The notes beneath the pieces were generated by a model. It saw only the letters and a program-made list of their open reading frames with translations, did not search any database and was not told the origin of the DNA. Shown here piece after piece: positions 46,749 through 55,612 of a DNA stretch of 64,000 nucleotides. Numbering within the stretch: the first letter of the stretch is position 1; the number at the start of each line of letters is the position of its first letter. Source of the DNA: Jejuia rubra (GTDB lineage: Bacteria > Bacteroidota > Bacteroidia > Flavobacteriales > Flavobacteriaceae); assembly GCF_042684665.1 (NCBI RefSeq), contig NZ_JBHULY010000006.1, forward strand, positions 1 through 64,000, read 5' to 3'. Both the position numbers and the translations under genes were made by a program.

Positions 46749-47747
46749 ATGATTTTTATTAAAAAGAAAAAGGCTCCAGCTTGGGGCTTTGTTTTTGTGT
46801 TTATTTTGATTTTAGTTTCGTGCAAAACGGAGGTGAAAAACACTAAGTTGTCAGGTTCGGTTTTCGGTACAGGATACTCCATTATTTATGATTCCGAAGT
46901 GGATTATACTTCTGAAATTGATAGTCTGTTTGCAATATTGAATAAATCGCTATCCACCTATATGCCTAATTCGGATATTTCGAAATTGAATAGAAACGAA
47001 CCTTTTGAAATGGACGAGCATTTCATCAAAGTTTACGATACTTCAAAAACCATTTTTGAACTTACCGAAGGTGCTTTCGACCCTACCATCGGGAATGTGG
47101 TAAATGCCTGGAGTTTTGGCGCAGATAGAGCCATTGAAAATTTGGATAGTTTGAAGATTGACAGTCTAATGCAATACGTGGGTTTTAATAAAACTAACAG
47201 AAAGGGTTCAGAAATTGTAAAATCACATCCTAACTTATATTTGGAGTTTAATGCAATTGCTAAGGGCTATGGTGTGGATGTCATTGGCCAGTTTTTGGAA
47301 TCGAAAAAGGTCCATAATTATTTAGTTGAAATAGGAGGCGAAATACGAGCCAGGGGTAAGAATGCAGAAAAACAATCACCGTGGAAAGTAGGGGTGGAGG
47401 AACCTCATTTTGATGGACAGCAATCCATTTTAAAAGCCATAACTTTAAATAATGAAGCGATGGCAACATCCGGAACCTATAGAAAATTTAAGGTAGACGA
47501 AAATGGGAATCGCTATTCTCATATTATCGACACCAAAACTGGCTATCCCAGCAAAACCAATTTGCTGAGTATTTCAGTAATTGCCAAAAATTGTATGGTG
47601 GCGGATGCCTATGCTACGGCTTTTAAAACCATGGGGATTGAAAAAATAAAGCAGTTTTTAAAGAATCACCCTGAACTAAAAGTGTTTTTGATTTTTGAAA
47701 ATGAACATAAGGACTTTGAAACCTTGGCGCTGAATGGATTTGAGTAA
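46749..47747 (+). CDS. apbE: FAD:protein FMN transferase
   Basis: A 332-residue lipoprotein (ILILVSCKTE) of the ApbE family, which attaches FMN from FAD to Thr or Ser of target proteins in the periplasm. Family motifs include GTGYSIIYDS, LTEGAFDPTIGNVVNAWSFG, LEFNAIAKGYGVD, LVEIGGEIRARG and the metal site VADAYATAFKTMG. NqrB and NqrC of this window, with acceptor Thr258 and Thr237, are its expected substrates. It is cotranscribed with the small protein before it. Confidence 0.95.
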   Translation: MIFIKKKKAPAWGFVFVFILILVSCKTEVKNTKLSGSVFGTGYSIIYDSEVDYTSEIDSLFAILNKSLSTYMPNSDISKLNRNEPFEMDEHFIKVYDTSKTIFELTEGAFDPTIGNVVNAWSFGADRAIENLDSLKIDSLMQYVGFNKTNRKGSEIVKSHPNLYLEFNAIAKGYGVDVIGQFLESKKVHNYLVEIGGEIRARGKNAEKQSPWKVGVEEPHFDGQQSILKAITLNNEAMATSGTYRKFKVDENGNRYSHIIDTKTGYPSKTNLLSISVIAKNCMVADAYATAFKTMGIEKIKQFLKNHPELKVFLIFENEHKDFETLALNGFE

Positions 47748-47755
47748 CCCAGAGG

Positions 47756-48958
47756 TTAATTATCGAGCCTCACTCTGGCTTCACTCTGTTTTCCTTTTAC
47801 CCAAAATACATTCTTGTTATCAATGGCAGCGTATACTTTTAAATCACCAAACCGCTCTTTATTGGTGTATGCGTAGTCACAAAGTATTTTTTTAAAAAAA
47901 CTGGTGGCATTGGATTTAATATCAATTTCATCTTTTGAAAATTTGATTGTGTTGGCTTCGATGATTTCAAATTTTAGTTCCTTATAGGTTTTATTCTTTC
48001 CTGTTAATCTTGAAACTGTATCGTAGTATATATTGTTGAATCCTTTGGAAATGAGATAATACGTCAGCTTTGATTTCTTTTCATGCCAAAGAAAGCATAA
48101 TTGATGCAAAACATTCTTTTTCTGCGAAATATAAAATGTTTCAAAATCATAAATAAGATTGGCCCATCTGCGTTTATAAGCAAAATCACCAAAACCAATA
48201 TCAAATAGCTTGATGTTATTATCGATAGACCATTCGATTTCTTTGTACAGACCTATATTGCCCAAGCTGAATTTGGAATAGTCAAGGTCATATGAAGATA
48301 CCGAACCCACTAGAATATCGTCGAGATTGTAATTTAGAGATATTTGTATTGGTATGCCATTGTCGTAAATCACAAATAGGGAAGCACTCTTATTATTAAT
48401 ACCGTTGTATGCCAGGTTAACAAAATAATCCCAGTCTTTTAAGGCTTTGTTTCGTCCACTTCTTTGCGTAAATCGCTTACGGATCATTTCTTTAAGTAGA
48501 CGCATTAATACCTCGCACTCTTCTTTTGAAATATGTCCAAAAAACGTTCTGTACGAAATATCGAAACTTAGTTCGAGTCTGCTAATGGAACGTTTGATAA
48601 CCTTTCTGAAATTACTACTACATTCAGATTTTAAATAATCTTCGACAGAAGTAAGTTCTTTTTTAAGGCTAATTGCGAGGCCTGGTTTTACAGAGGTCTT
48701 TGTGGGTTGCAATTCACTATTAAAACTCAGTTCTAGATAATTTGGAATTAATTCAAGAATGTGACTTTTTACGCCAAACTGATTTTCAGGAACTATTCTG
48801 AGACTCAACGGTGAATCAAAAAGGAAAATGTTTTTTAAAACTTGAGGGACATAGTGCTTTTCAAACACAGATGTATAGAAATCTATCGTGCGTATTGAAA
48901 ATAGCTTTAGTCTCATGTCAGTGGTATGTATTTTGAGTCCTAAAAGGCTCAAATTCAT
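47756..48958 (-). CDS. BioF2-like / GNAT (CelD type) acetyltransferase
   Basis: A 400-residue cytoplasmic protein. The region about 100-290 matches the BioF2-like acetyltransferase domain (LKSECSSNFRKVIKRSISRLE, RNKALKDWDYFVNLAYNG, IPIQISLNYNLDDILVGSVSSYDLDY, FDIGFGDFAYKRRW). Proteins of this type are often linked to polysaccharide or cell-envelope synthesis. A methyltransferase gene lies next upstream on the same strand, 65 bp away. Substrate unknown. Confidence 0.75.
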   Translation of the reverse strand: MNLSLLGLKIHTTDMRLKLFSIRTIDFYTSVFEKHYVPQVLKNIFLFDSPLSLRIVPENQFGVKSHILELIPNYLELSFNSELQPTKTSVKPGLAISLKKELTSVEDYLKSECSSNFRKVIKRSISRLELSFDISYRTFFGHISKEECEVLMRLLKEMIRKRFTQRSGRNKALKDWDYFVNLAYNGINNKSASLFVIYDNGIPIQISLNYNLDDILVGSVSSYDLDYSKFSLGNIGLYKEIEWSIDNNIKLFDIGFGDFAYKRRWANLIYDFETFYISQKKNVLHQLCFLWHEKKSKLTYYLISKGFNNIYYDTVSRLTGKNKTYKELKFEIIEANTIKFSKDEIDIKSNATSFFKKILCDYAYTNKERFGDLKVYAAIDNKNVFWVKGKQSEARVRLDN

Positions 48959-49023
48959 ATTTAGGGCACTGGGATAAATATAGTAAAAATGGTAAAAATG
49001 TGCATGAACCCTTATCGTTGCCC

Positions 49024-49806
49024 TTAAATAGTGGGGCTCGTTTTATGACAGATTGGAATAATTTCGCCCTTTGCCAAACAGTACTTTTCTATTTGACTTT
49101 CTTTCATGGTAGTTGTATAATCAATTGCTTTTACTTGAAAGCCTATGCTTCTTAACTTGTCAAAATAATCCCGTCCATAAACACGAACATGGTCGTACTG
49201 CCCAAAGATTTTGGCACGCTCTTTTTTATCGGTAATGCTATCATCTTCAAAAGTACGCTCTCTGTTTAAATCCTGTGGAATTTGAAAGACACCCCAGCCA
49301 TTTGGTTTCATTACACGATAGAGTTCCTGCATGGCCTTGGTGTCATCTGGAATATGCTCTAAGACGTGATTGCAAAGAATAACATCAAATTCATCATCTT
49401 CAAAAGGAAGATTACAGATATCTGCTTTTACATCCGCCAAAGGGGAGTTTAAATCCGTAGTAATGTAGTCCAGATTTTTCATGTTCCTAAAGCGCTTGTA
49501 AAAGGCTTGCTCTGGTGCAAAGTGTAATACTTTCAGGCTGGTAGCAAAGAAATTCGTTTCATTTTTTAAATACAGCCAAAGTAACCTATGGCGTTCTAAA
49601 GAAAGAGTGGAGGGGGATAGCACGTTATTTCTCTGTTTGCCATAACCGTAAGGCAAAAAGGTTTTAAAACTTTTGTTGTCTATTGGGTCAGTAAACTGAT
49701 GACCCTTCAAAAAGAATACTAAAATAGGACGAATAACGTAGCTTAACCTAATGAGCAGAGGTCGAGGTACTATATTTAGAATGGTTTTGAAGAGTTTTTT
49801 GGACAC
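49024..49806 (-). CDS. SAM-dependent methyltransferase, class I
   Basis: A protein of about 260 residues with the Methyltransf_11 pattern: TTDLNSPLADVKADICNLPFEDDEFDVILCNHVLEHI contains motif I remnants and the post-I region, and VMKPNGWGVFQIP motif III. The start is unusual: no ATG is available, and GTG at 49806 (or 49815) lies inside the inverted repeat that bounds the GxxExxY cassette. Insertion of that cassette probably replaced the original start codon. Substrate unknown. Confidence 0.8.
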   Translation of the reverse strand: MSKKLFKTILNIVPRPLLIRLSYVIRPILVFFLKGHQFTDPIDNKSFKTFLPYGYGKQRNNVLSPSTLSLERHRLLWLYLKNETNFFATSLKVLHFAPEQAFYKRFRNMKNLDYITTDLNSPLADVKADICNLPFEDDEFDVILCNHVLEHIPDDTKAMQELYRVMKPNGWGVFQIPQDLNRERTFEDDSITDKKERAKIFGQYDHVRVYGRDYFDKLRSIGFQVKAIDYTTTMKESQIEKYCLAKGEIIPICHKTSPTI

Positions 49807-50243
49807 GAATTTCACGAATTATCACAAATTAATTAAAGTACGATGCGCTTATACTTTAAGCTATCTTCACCAAAATTAATTAGTAAACCTAACTTTAATT
49901 TAGAAACCGCCAAATAGTTTAGAGTTTGCTTAGTATGAGCGGGTGTCAAACATTCAATGGCTTTGATTTCTAAAACGATCTTATTTTCAATAATAAAATC
50001 CGCTTTATATTTATGAGGCAAAACATTGCCTTTGTAGTTGATGGAATACTTGGTTTCCCTAGAATAGTTTATATCATTGTCAATAAGCTCAATTTCTAAA
50101 GCGTCGGCGTAAACAACTTCATTAAACCCCTTGCCTAATTGATTGTGAACCTCCATGCATAATCCAACAATTTTATAAGCTTCATCTTTATAAATTAAAT
50201 TGGGCATGGTTTAATATTGGTGCAAATTAGTGAAATTCGTGTC
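49802..50243. mobile_element. Inverted-repeat-bounded GxxExxY cassette
   Basis: GACACGAATTTCACGAATTATCACAAAT at its left end (positions 49802-49829) matches the reverse complement of 50216-50243 at 24 of 28 positions; the outer 14 are identical. The 442-base unit holds only the GxxExxY gene. The left end supplies the GTG start of the methyltransferase and the right end the last base of the map stop codon. No target duplication is clear and there is no transposase, so it would be a non-autonomous element. Confidence 0.6.
49833..50207 (-). CDS. GxxExxY protein
   Basis: A 124-residue protein of the GxxExxY family, named for GFNEVVY near residues 28-34 in a KGFNEVVYADALEIEL context. ADFIIENKIVLEIKAIE carries the D...ExK pattern of PD-(D/E)xK nuclease folds. 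Members are frequent and often present in many copies in Bacteroidota genomes, and their function is not established. Here the gene is enclosed by 28-base inverted repeats, listed as a cassette. Confidence 0.9.
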   Translation of the reverse strand: MPNLIYKDEAYKIVGLCMEVHNQLGKGFNEVVYADALEIELIDNDINYSRETKYSINYKGNVLPHKYKADFIIENKIVLEIKAIECLTPAHTKQTLNYLAVSKLKLGLLINFGEDSLKYKRIVL

Positions 50244-51061
50244 TAAAGCACCAAAGCTTCCTGCCTAAATTCAGCCTCTTCATTACTTTCAATACCTAAT
50301 GCCTCATAGATATATGCAAATGTTGAAAGCAGTTCAGGTTTGCCGTCTATAAGAGCCACATCATGCTCGAAATGTGCAGATGGTTTACCATCCAAAGTTG
50401 TAATCGTCCAGCCATCCCTGTGTTGTCTAATGCGGTGTGTACCCATATTAATCATAGGCTCAATGGCTACCACCATACCCTCAACGAATTTCTTGCCTCT
50501 GCCCCGTTTGCCATAATTTGGCATTTCTGGGTCTTCGTGCATTTCGCTTCCTAATCCGTGACCCACAAGTTCACGAACCACACCGTAGCCAAAGGATTCA
50601 CAATATTTTTGAATGGCAAATCCAACATCGCCGACACGATTATTAGCCTTAAATTCTCGGATGCCAACATAAAGGGATTCTTTAGTGACTTTTAAAAGTT
50701 GTTCCGTTTCGGGTGCAATTTCACCTACAGGAAAGGTATAAGCATGGTCGCCATAAAAGCCATTTTTCAAAGCCCCACAATCTATAGAAATAATATCTCC
50801 ATCAACTAAAGGATCGTTATTAGGAATACCGTGAACCACCTGTGAATTCGGGCTCATGCAAAGTGTGTTAGGAAAATCATATAGCCCCAAAAAACCAGGA
50901 ACCGCACCATGGTCTCTAATAAACTCTTCGGCGATTTTGTCTAATTGCAATGTAGTCACACCAGGTTGAATAGCTTTTGCTACTTCCCCCAAGGTTTTTG
51001 AAACAATCAGGGCACTCTCGCGCATCAGTTCAATCTCTTCTCTGGTTTTTACCTTAATCAT
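50243..51061 (-). CDS. map: Methionine aminopeptidase, type I
   Basis: A 272-residue enzyme that removes the initiator methionine. The five metal ligands are seen: Asp in ISIDCGAL, Asp in NGFYGDHAY, His in LVGHGLGSEMHEDP, Glu in AIEPMINMG and Glu in SAHFEHDVAL. The start codon overlaps the stop of the upstream HAD gene by one base (TAATG). The TAG stop takes its final G from the terminal base of the cassette repeat, so the native end may have been altered. Confidence 0.95.
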   Translation of the reverse strand: MIKVKTREEIELMRESALIVSKTLGEVAKAIQPGVTTLQLDKIAEEFIRDHGAVPGFLGLYDFPNTLCMSPNSQVVHGIPNNDPLVDGDIISIDCGALKNGFYGDHAYTFPVGEIAPETEQLLKVTKESLYVGIREFKANNRVGDVGFAIQKYCESFGYGVVRELVGHGLGSEMHEDPEMPNYGKRGRGKKFVEGMVVAIEPMINMGTHRIRQHRDGWTITTLDGKPSAHFEHDVALIDGKPELLSTFAYIYEALGIESNEEAEFRQEALVL

Positions 51062-51471
51062 TATCTAAATAAATCTAAAAAACTCTTTTTCTTTTTGGGT
51101 TGGACAGGTTTTGTGTCCGAACCTATCAGCAGCTGGTATATTTCGCCCCAGCCTAAAAAACCACCAATATTTCTGTCATCAATAAAAACATCGGCGTTAA
51201 TTTTTCTGCTGATATCGTTGGTATATTCCTCTTCTGGAAAACTTTGGTTTACCGCGTAAAAATGAATGCCATTGTCCTCACAAAAGGCCACGGCTTCATC
51301 TAGTTTATCTCCGCAACGATAGGTCCATAATATCAAGCGGTGGCCTTCCTCTTGCAACTTTTTCAGCGTTTGAAAGGCGAACATTTGGGGCTTTCCAATT
51401 TTTGGATATGCGTCCTCAACAATGGTGCCATCAAAATCAACCGCTATTATTAGTGTATCACTAAAATTCAT
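51061..51471 (-). CDS. HAD-like hydrolase, BT0820 type
   Basis: A 136-residue minimal HAD fold without a cap. The nucleophile motif is IAVDFDGTIVED, motif II is in LILWTYRCGD, and the acidic motif is DVFIDDRNIGGF. Length and motifs match a small family known from Bacteroides; the substrate is unknown. It is translationally coupled to map. Confidence 0.85.
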   Translation of the reverse strand: MNFSDTLIIAVDFDGTIVEDAYPKIGKPQMFAFQTLKKLQEEGHRLILWTYRCGDKLDEAVAFCEDNGIHFYAVNQSFPEEEYTNDISRKINADVFIDDRNIGGFLGWGEIYQLLIGSDTKPVQPKKKKSFLDLFR

Positions 51472-51524
51472 TCGATTCAGGGTGTAAATTACGGCTCAAA
51501 GTTAATGCTTTTTATTCTATTGCC

Positions 51525-53039
51525 TTAAACCAAAGGATGTTGTGTCATGGCCTTGGGTTGCTCAACTCCTATCAACTTTAATATTGTTGGAGCTAAATCA
51601 CCTAAAATACCATCCTTGATTTCCTTTAATTCATTGTCTATTAAAATGATTGGCACTGGATTCGTGGTATGTGCTGTATGAGGTGAACCATCTGGATTTA
51701 TCATGGTTTCACAGTTGCCGTGGTCAGCAATAAGCAAAGTGGTATAGCCATTGTCTAAAGCAGTGGTTACCACTGCTTCTACGCATTTATCTACGGCTTC
51801 GCAGGCCTTTATGGCAGCTTCCATAACTCCGGTGTGTCCCACCATATCGCCGTTGGCGAAGTTAAGACAAACAAAGTCTGTTTCCCTTTTTTTCAATTCT
51901 GGAACAAGCGCATCCTTCAATTCGTAGGCACTCATTTCAGGTTTTAAATCGTAAGTGGCCACTTTGGGCGAATTTCTTAAAACACGCTTTTCGCCTTCAA
52001 AAGGTTCTTCCCTTCCACCAGAAAAGAAAAAGGTTACATGTGGATATTTTTCGGTTTCGGCTATCCTAATTTGAGTTTTATTGTGCTTTGCCAAAACTTC
52101 ACCCAAGGTTTCCGTCAGGTTTTCTTTGTTAAAAACCACTTTTATGCCCTCGTAAGTGTCATTATAATTGGTTAGGGTGACGTAATGCAAATCAAGGGTT
52201 TTCATGTCGTAATCAGGAAAATTTTCCTGAGATAAAGCTTCCGTCAACTCGCGTCCTCTGTCAGTCCTAAAGTTGAAGAAAATAATAACATCACCATCTT
52301 TTATTTTGGTTACCAGTTTGCCATTTTCCGTGGCAATTAAAGGCTTAATAAATTCGTCGGTGACATCGTTTTGGTAATTGGTTTCGATAGAAGCAACAAT
52401 ATTCTCGGTAGGTTCTCCTTCACCTTTCACTAAAGCATCATAAACCAATTTTATGCGTTCCCACCGTTTGTCACGGTCCATGGCGTAATACCGTCCAGAA
52501 ATTGATGCAATTTTGGTACCTGTCCCTTCAATGTGGGATTGCAACTGCTTTACAAAACCAGCTCCAGATTTAGGGTCAACATCGCGTCCGTCTGTAAAGC
52601 CATGCACATAAGAATGAGCAACGCCAAATTCGTTTGCGGCATCAATCAGTCCCAAAAGGTGATTGATGTGCGAATGCACTCCGCCATTACTCAAAAGTCC
52701 TAAAAAATGAACATCTTTTTGCTTCTCTTTCGCATAGGTAAAGGCATCAATTAAAACCTGCTCTTTTCCAAGCGTTTTGTTCTCAACCGCTTGATTTACT
52801 TTTACCAAATCCTGATATACAATTCTACCTGCACCTAAATTCATATGGCCCACTTCGCTATTGCCCATTTGGCCTTCAGGAAGCCCAACGTGCAAACCGT
52901 CCGTTCTAAGGGAAGCACTGGGGTATTTTGTGTATAAGGAGTCAATAAAAGGGGTATCTGCATTATCTATGGCCGATACTTTCGGGTCGGGCGATTTTCC
53001 CCAACCATCTAGTATCATTAGGATGACTTTTTTGTTCAT
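51525..53039 (-). CDS. gpmI: 2,3-bisphosphoglycerate-independent phosphoglycerate mutase
   Basis: A 504-residue glycolytic enzyme interconverting 3- and 2-phosphoglycerate with a phospho-serine intermediate and Mn. I start at the ATG at 53039, giving MNKKVILMILDGWG; an ATG at 53096 would add 19 non-family residues. The nucleophile Ser61 is in MGNSEVGHMNLGAGR. HGFTDGRDVDP, GRYYAMDRDKRW and DHGNCETM complete the metal and substrate sites. Confidence 0.96.
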   Translation of the reverse strand: MNKKVILMILDGWGKSPDPKVSAIDNADTPFIDSLYTKYPSASLRTDGLHVGLPEGQMGNSEVGHMNLGAGRIVYQDLVKVNQAVENKTLGKEQVLIDAFTYAKEKQKDVHFLGLLSNGGVHSHINHLLGLIDAANEFGVAHSYVHGFTDGRDVDPKSGAGFVKQLQSHIEGTGTKIASISGRYYAMDRDKRWERIKLVYDALVKGEGEPTENIVASIETNYQNDVTDEFIKPLIATENGKLVTKIKDGDVIIFFNFRTDRGRELTEALSQENFPDYDMKTLDLHYVTLTNYNDTYEGIKVVFNKENLTETLGEVLAKHNKTQIRIAETEKYPHVTFFFSGGREEPFEGEKRVLRNSPKVATYDLKPEMSAYELKDALVPELKKRETDFVCLNFANGDMVGHTGVMEAAIKACEAVDKCVEAVVTTALDNGYTTLLIADHGNCETMINPDGSPHTAHTTNPVPIILIDNELKEIKDGILGDLAPTILKLIGVEQPKAMTQHPLV

Positions 53040-53284
53040 TTTTTGTGGTTTATTTAAGGATGTAAATATATGAATTTCGTAGGTATTCAGTTTCAAATAT
53101 GAGCTGAATTATTGGGGTTGAAAACGAAAAGTTTTAGTGTGTTTTGCGGATCGATTTAACCTTAACATTTGTTAATTAAAACGTTAAAAATATGTTATTT
53201 AAGATTTTGTAGTGTAACAAATAAATTTTTTTGTCGTCTCTTTAACATAATCAAAAAACAATTCATTAATCAAAATCTTTCATC

Positions 53285-53680
53285 ATGAAAAAAACAATCA
53301 TTCTTTCAGCAATTGCGCTATGCGTATCTTTTTTAAATGTTAATGCAACAACAACCATTGAAAATTCTGCAGATTACGGTATTCAGGCCGTTTACGAGGT
53401 AAACCCGTTTTGCGTATCCATTGCAAAAGGAGACTTCGACACCGTTAAAAAATTAATTGACAGAGGCGTTGACATCAACCAAAAATCTAATGGAATGACA
53501 CCGGTGATGTACGCTGCTAAATTTAACAGAACCGAAATTCTAAAACTTTTAATAGAAAAAGGGGCGAAATTAAAAACCAAATCAGACAAAGGCATGACTG
53601 CCATGAAGTATGCTAAAATACATAAAGCGACTGATGCTGAAGCTGTTTTGAAAGAAGCCCTTACCAAGAAGAAAAAATAA
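53285..53680 (+). CDS. Small exported ankyrin-repeat protein
   Basis: A 131-residue protein with a signal peptide (ALCVSFLNVNA). Residues about 45-120 make two to three ankyrin repeats (GDFDTVKKLIDRGVDINQKSNGMTPVMYAAKFN, then a second full unit). Such proteins mediate binding to another protein; the partner is unknown. A strong bidirectional terminator follows. Confidence 0.85.
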   Translation: MKKTIILSAIALCVSFLNVNATTTIENSADYGIQAVYEVNPFCVSIAKGDFDTVKKLIDRGVDINQKSNGMTPVMYAAKFNRTEILKLLIEKGAKLKTKSDKGMTAMKYAKIHKATDAEAVLKEALTKKKK

Positions 53681-53720
53681 TTAATAGTATCAGTAATTAT
53701 TTTGAATTAGTCACATGAGA

Positions 53721-53744
53721 AAAGCCCCGTTCGGGGCTTTTTTT
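53721..53744. terminator. Bidirectional terminator
   Basis: AAAGCCCCG and CGGGGCTTT pair around TT, with T runs on both strands. It lies between the convergent ankyrin and M48 protease genes and slightly overlaps the stop codon of the latter. Confidence 0.9.
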
Positions 53745-54510
53745 AGTGGTTTCTGTATTTATCGATGGCTTCTTCGATTTTCTCAATCCTGTTTTCTGGG
53801 TCAGGGTGTGTACTTTGAAATTCCGGGACTCGATTGGGGCCGGCGGCTTCTTTTAAAATTTTCATCACACCAATCATTTCTTTGGGGTTGTAGCCAGCTT
53901 TTATCATAAATAAAACGCCCAAATCGTCACTTTCAAGCTCATCATCCCTACCATTTTTAAGCAAAGTGTTTTGTCCAATACTGTTTACAAAACTGCCCAT
54001 GTCCGCTCCAACTGAGGCACCCATGGATAAGGTCTTCCAGAAGTTGGCCTCGCTTATGCGCTCATTCGAATGTTTCCCTAATACATGACCAATTTCATGC
54101 CCTAAAACTCCCGCCAATTGGTCTTCATTTTGAAGTTTGGAAAATAGGGCGTGGGTGATGAATATCTGTCCTCCAGGCAATGCAAATGCGTTAATAGTTC
54201 TTGGGTCGTTTAGCAAATGAAACTCATATTTATAAGGAGTTTTTCTTGCAATACTATTATTGACAAGTTTGTTACCCACATTATCTACCAGTGCCTGATA
54301 TTGTGTGTTGGGGTGAAGTCCTCCATGCTGTTGCGCCATTTGGGGTGCACTTTGTAAACCAATTGCGATTTCCTGTTCAGGAGATAAGGTGATGGTTTGG
54401 GTCCTGCCAGTATATGGGTTTTCTTCTTGTTGGCTGCACTTTCTGAGAAAGGCAAACGCAACAATTGCTACGCCTATTAAAAGCCTTATTTTAAAATTTC
54501 TTCCTCTCAT
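53743..54510 (-). CDS. M48 family metalloprotease
   Basis: A 255-residue zinc peptidase with one N-terminal hydrophobic segment. The HExxH motif begins at His138 (GHEIGHVLGKHSNERI), and the third ligand lies in DDELESDDLGVLFM. FALPGGQIFITHALF is a family signature. The N-terminus has a Cys (LRKCSQQ), but the preceding residues do not fit a good lipobox. Related proteins act in periplasmic quality control. Confidence 0.9.
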   Translation of the reverse strand: MRGRNFKIRLLIGVAIVAFAFLRKCSQQEENPYTGRTQTITLSPEQEIAIGLQSAPQMAQQHGGLHPNTQYQALVDNVGNKLVNNSIARKTPYKYEFHLLNDPRTINAFALPGGQIFITHALFSKLQNEDQLAGVLGHEIGHVLGKHSNERISEANFWKTLSMGASVGADMGSFVNSIGQNTLLKNGRDDELESDDLGVLFMIKAGYNPKEMIGVMKILKEAAGPNRVPEFQSTHPDPENRIEKIEEAIDKYRNH

Positions 54511-54602
54511 GTTTAGGTTTTTAGGGTATTAAATTTACGAAATTTTTGAGGCTTATTATTGAGACCCAATTTTTTTTGAAAATGTCACAGGAAAAGAAGC
54601 GG

Positions 54603-55034
54603 TTATTGAAGGTTTTTGAACATAACATAATGGGTGCCGATACCTTCAATATTAAAAGGCTTACCAATAATTTCATATCCATTTCGATTGTAGAAATTAA
54701 CCGCGACCTTTCTGGCATTGCACCACACCGTTTCAATATCTTCAGCTTTTAGAGCTTTTTCACCGAAGGCCAATATTTTTTTTCCAAATCCCATGCCTTG
54801 AACTTTTTTCAGTACAGCCATGCCTCTTAACTGGTATTGATTTTTACTTTTCAGAAGGTCATTTTTGTTTTTCATAAAAGAAGCTATAGCAACAATTTCA
54901 TCTTTCAGAAATAACCCAAAATGCAATGTAGATTCTAAATCATCACCATCAAACACACATGTGGCAACAGGTTTTCCCGGCCGTAAAACGGGATGTCTTA
55001 CAATGTGCGTGTCTTTCGCAGTGATTTTTTTTAT
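54603..55034 (-). CDS. GNAT acetyltransferase without a canonical start codon
   Basis: Residues from GDDLESTLHFGLF through MAVLKKVQGMGFGKKILAFGE, VWCNARKVAVNFYNRNGYEI to the C-terminus form a GNAT domain. The first canonical start is GTG at 54956, but the open frame runs on upstream and encodes ITAKDTHIVRHPVLRPGKPV, the typical first strand and helix of this GNAT group. No ATG, GTG or TTG occurs before the stop at 55059-55061. ATA at 55034 or ATC at 55046 are the possible starts. The listed start (ATA) is a guess. Confidence 0.65.
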   Translation of the reverse strand: MKKITAKDTHIVRHPVLRPGKPVATCVFDGDDLESTLHFGLFLKDEIVAIASFMKNKNDLLKSKNQYQLRGMAVLKKVQGMGFGKKILAFGEKALKAEDIETVWCNARKVAVNFYNRNGYEIIGKPFNIEGIGTHYVMFKNLQ

Positions 55035-55047
55035 TTTGAAATCGATA

Positions 55048-55080
55048 ACAATATAACTTTAATCAAATCTTTGGTTCAAA
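55048..55080 (-). promoter_or_regulatory. Promoter of the GNAT gene on the minus strand
   Basis: On the minus strand TTTG (55080-55077) is followed after 21 bp by TATATTGT (55055-55048), close to TAnnTTTG. The spacing equals that of the nqr and tRNA promoters. The transcript would begin near 55043, which makes the upstream in-frame ATT at 55052 unusable as a start. Confidence 0.45.
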
Positions 55081-55136
55081 CTTAATGAAATTTTAATTTT
55101 TTACTGAATTAAGTATCTTCACCTAAAAATAGATAG

Positions 55137-55562
55137 ATGTCTCTCAAATTCGAAATTTTGGACAATGCGGATATAGGCAAAGTAGTTCCTTTGGTTGAAA
55201 AGTTAAACGACTACAAAATCCCGAAAATCATTTTAAAACAGCGTTTTTCGGAAATGGCGGAACAGAATTATGAATGTGCCGTAATTCTTGATGATAATGT
55301 TATTGTTGGAGTGTGCGGACTTTGGTATTGCACGAGGCATTATTCGGGGAAAAGTGTGGAGGTGGATCACGTTTTCATTGAGGGAAATTATAGGGGACAG
55401 GGCCTTGGAAACCGGTTTTTTAAATGGATTTATGATTATGTAAAAGTCAAAGGTTTTGAGGCTGTGGAATTAAATACCTATGTAACGAATGCCGGGTCGC
55501 ATAAGTTTTATTTCAATGAAGGTTTTAAAATTTTGGGCTATCATTTTTTAAAGAAGTTCTGA
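55137..55562 (+). CDS. GNAT family N-acetyltransferase
   Basis: A 141-residue single-domain GNAT. The acetyl-CoA binding loop is in IEGNYRGQGLGNRFFKWI, preceded by VEVDHVFI, and followed by AVELNTYVTNAGSHKFYFNEGFKILGYHF. It is divergent from the GNAT on the minus strand, with about 80 bp between them. Substrate unknown. Confidence 0.9.
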   Translation: MSLKFEILDNADIGKVVPLVEKLNDYKIPKIILKQRFSEMAEQNYECAVILDDNVIVGVCGLWYCTRHYSGKSVEVDHVFIEGNYRGQGLGNRFFKWIYDYVKVKGFEAVELNTYVTNAGSHKFYFNEGFKILGYHFLKKF

Positions 55563-55569
55563 TTATTTT

Positions 55570-55602
55570 TTTGCAAAACCGATCCGGGTTTCTATATATT
55601 TG
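55570..55602 (+). promoter_or_regulatory. Promoter of tRNA-Gly
   Basis: TTTG at 55570-55573, a 21-bp gap and TATATTTG at 55595-55602, ten bases before the tRNA. Both boxes match the Bacteroidota consensus. Confidence 0.75.
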
Positions 55603-55612
55603 CGCTGTTAAT

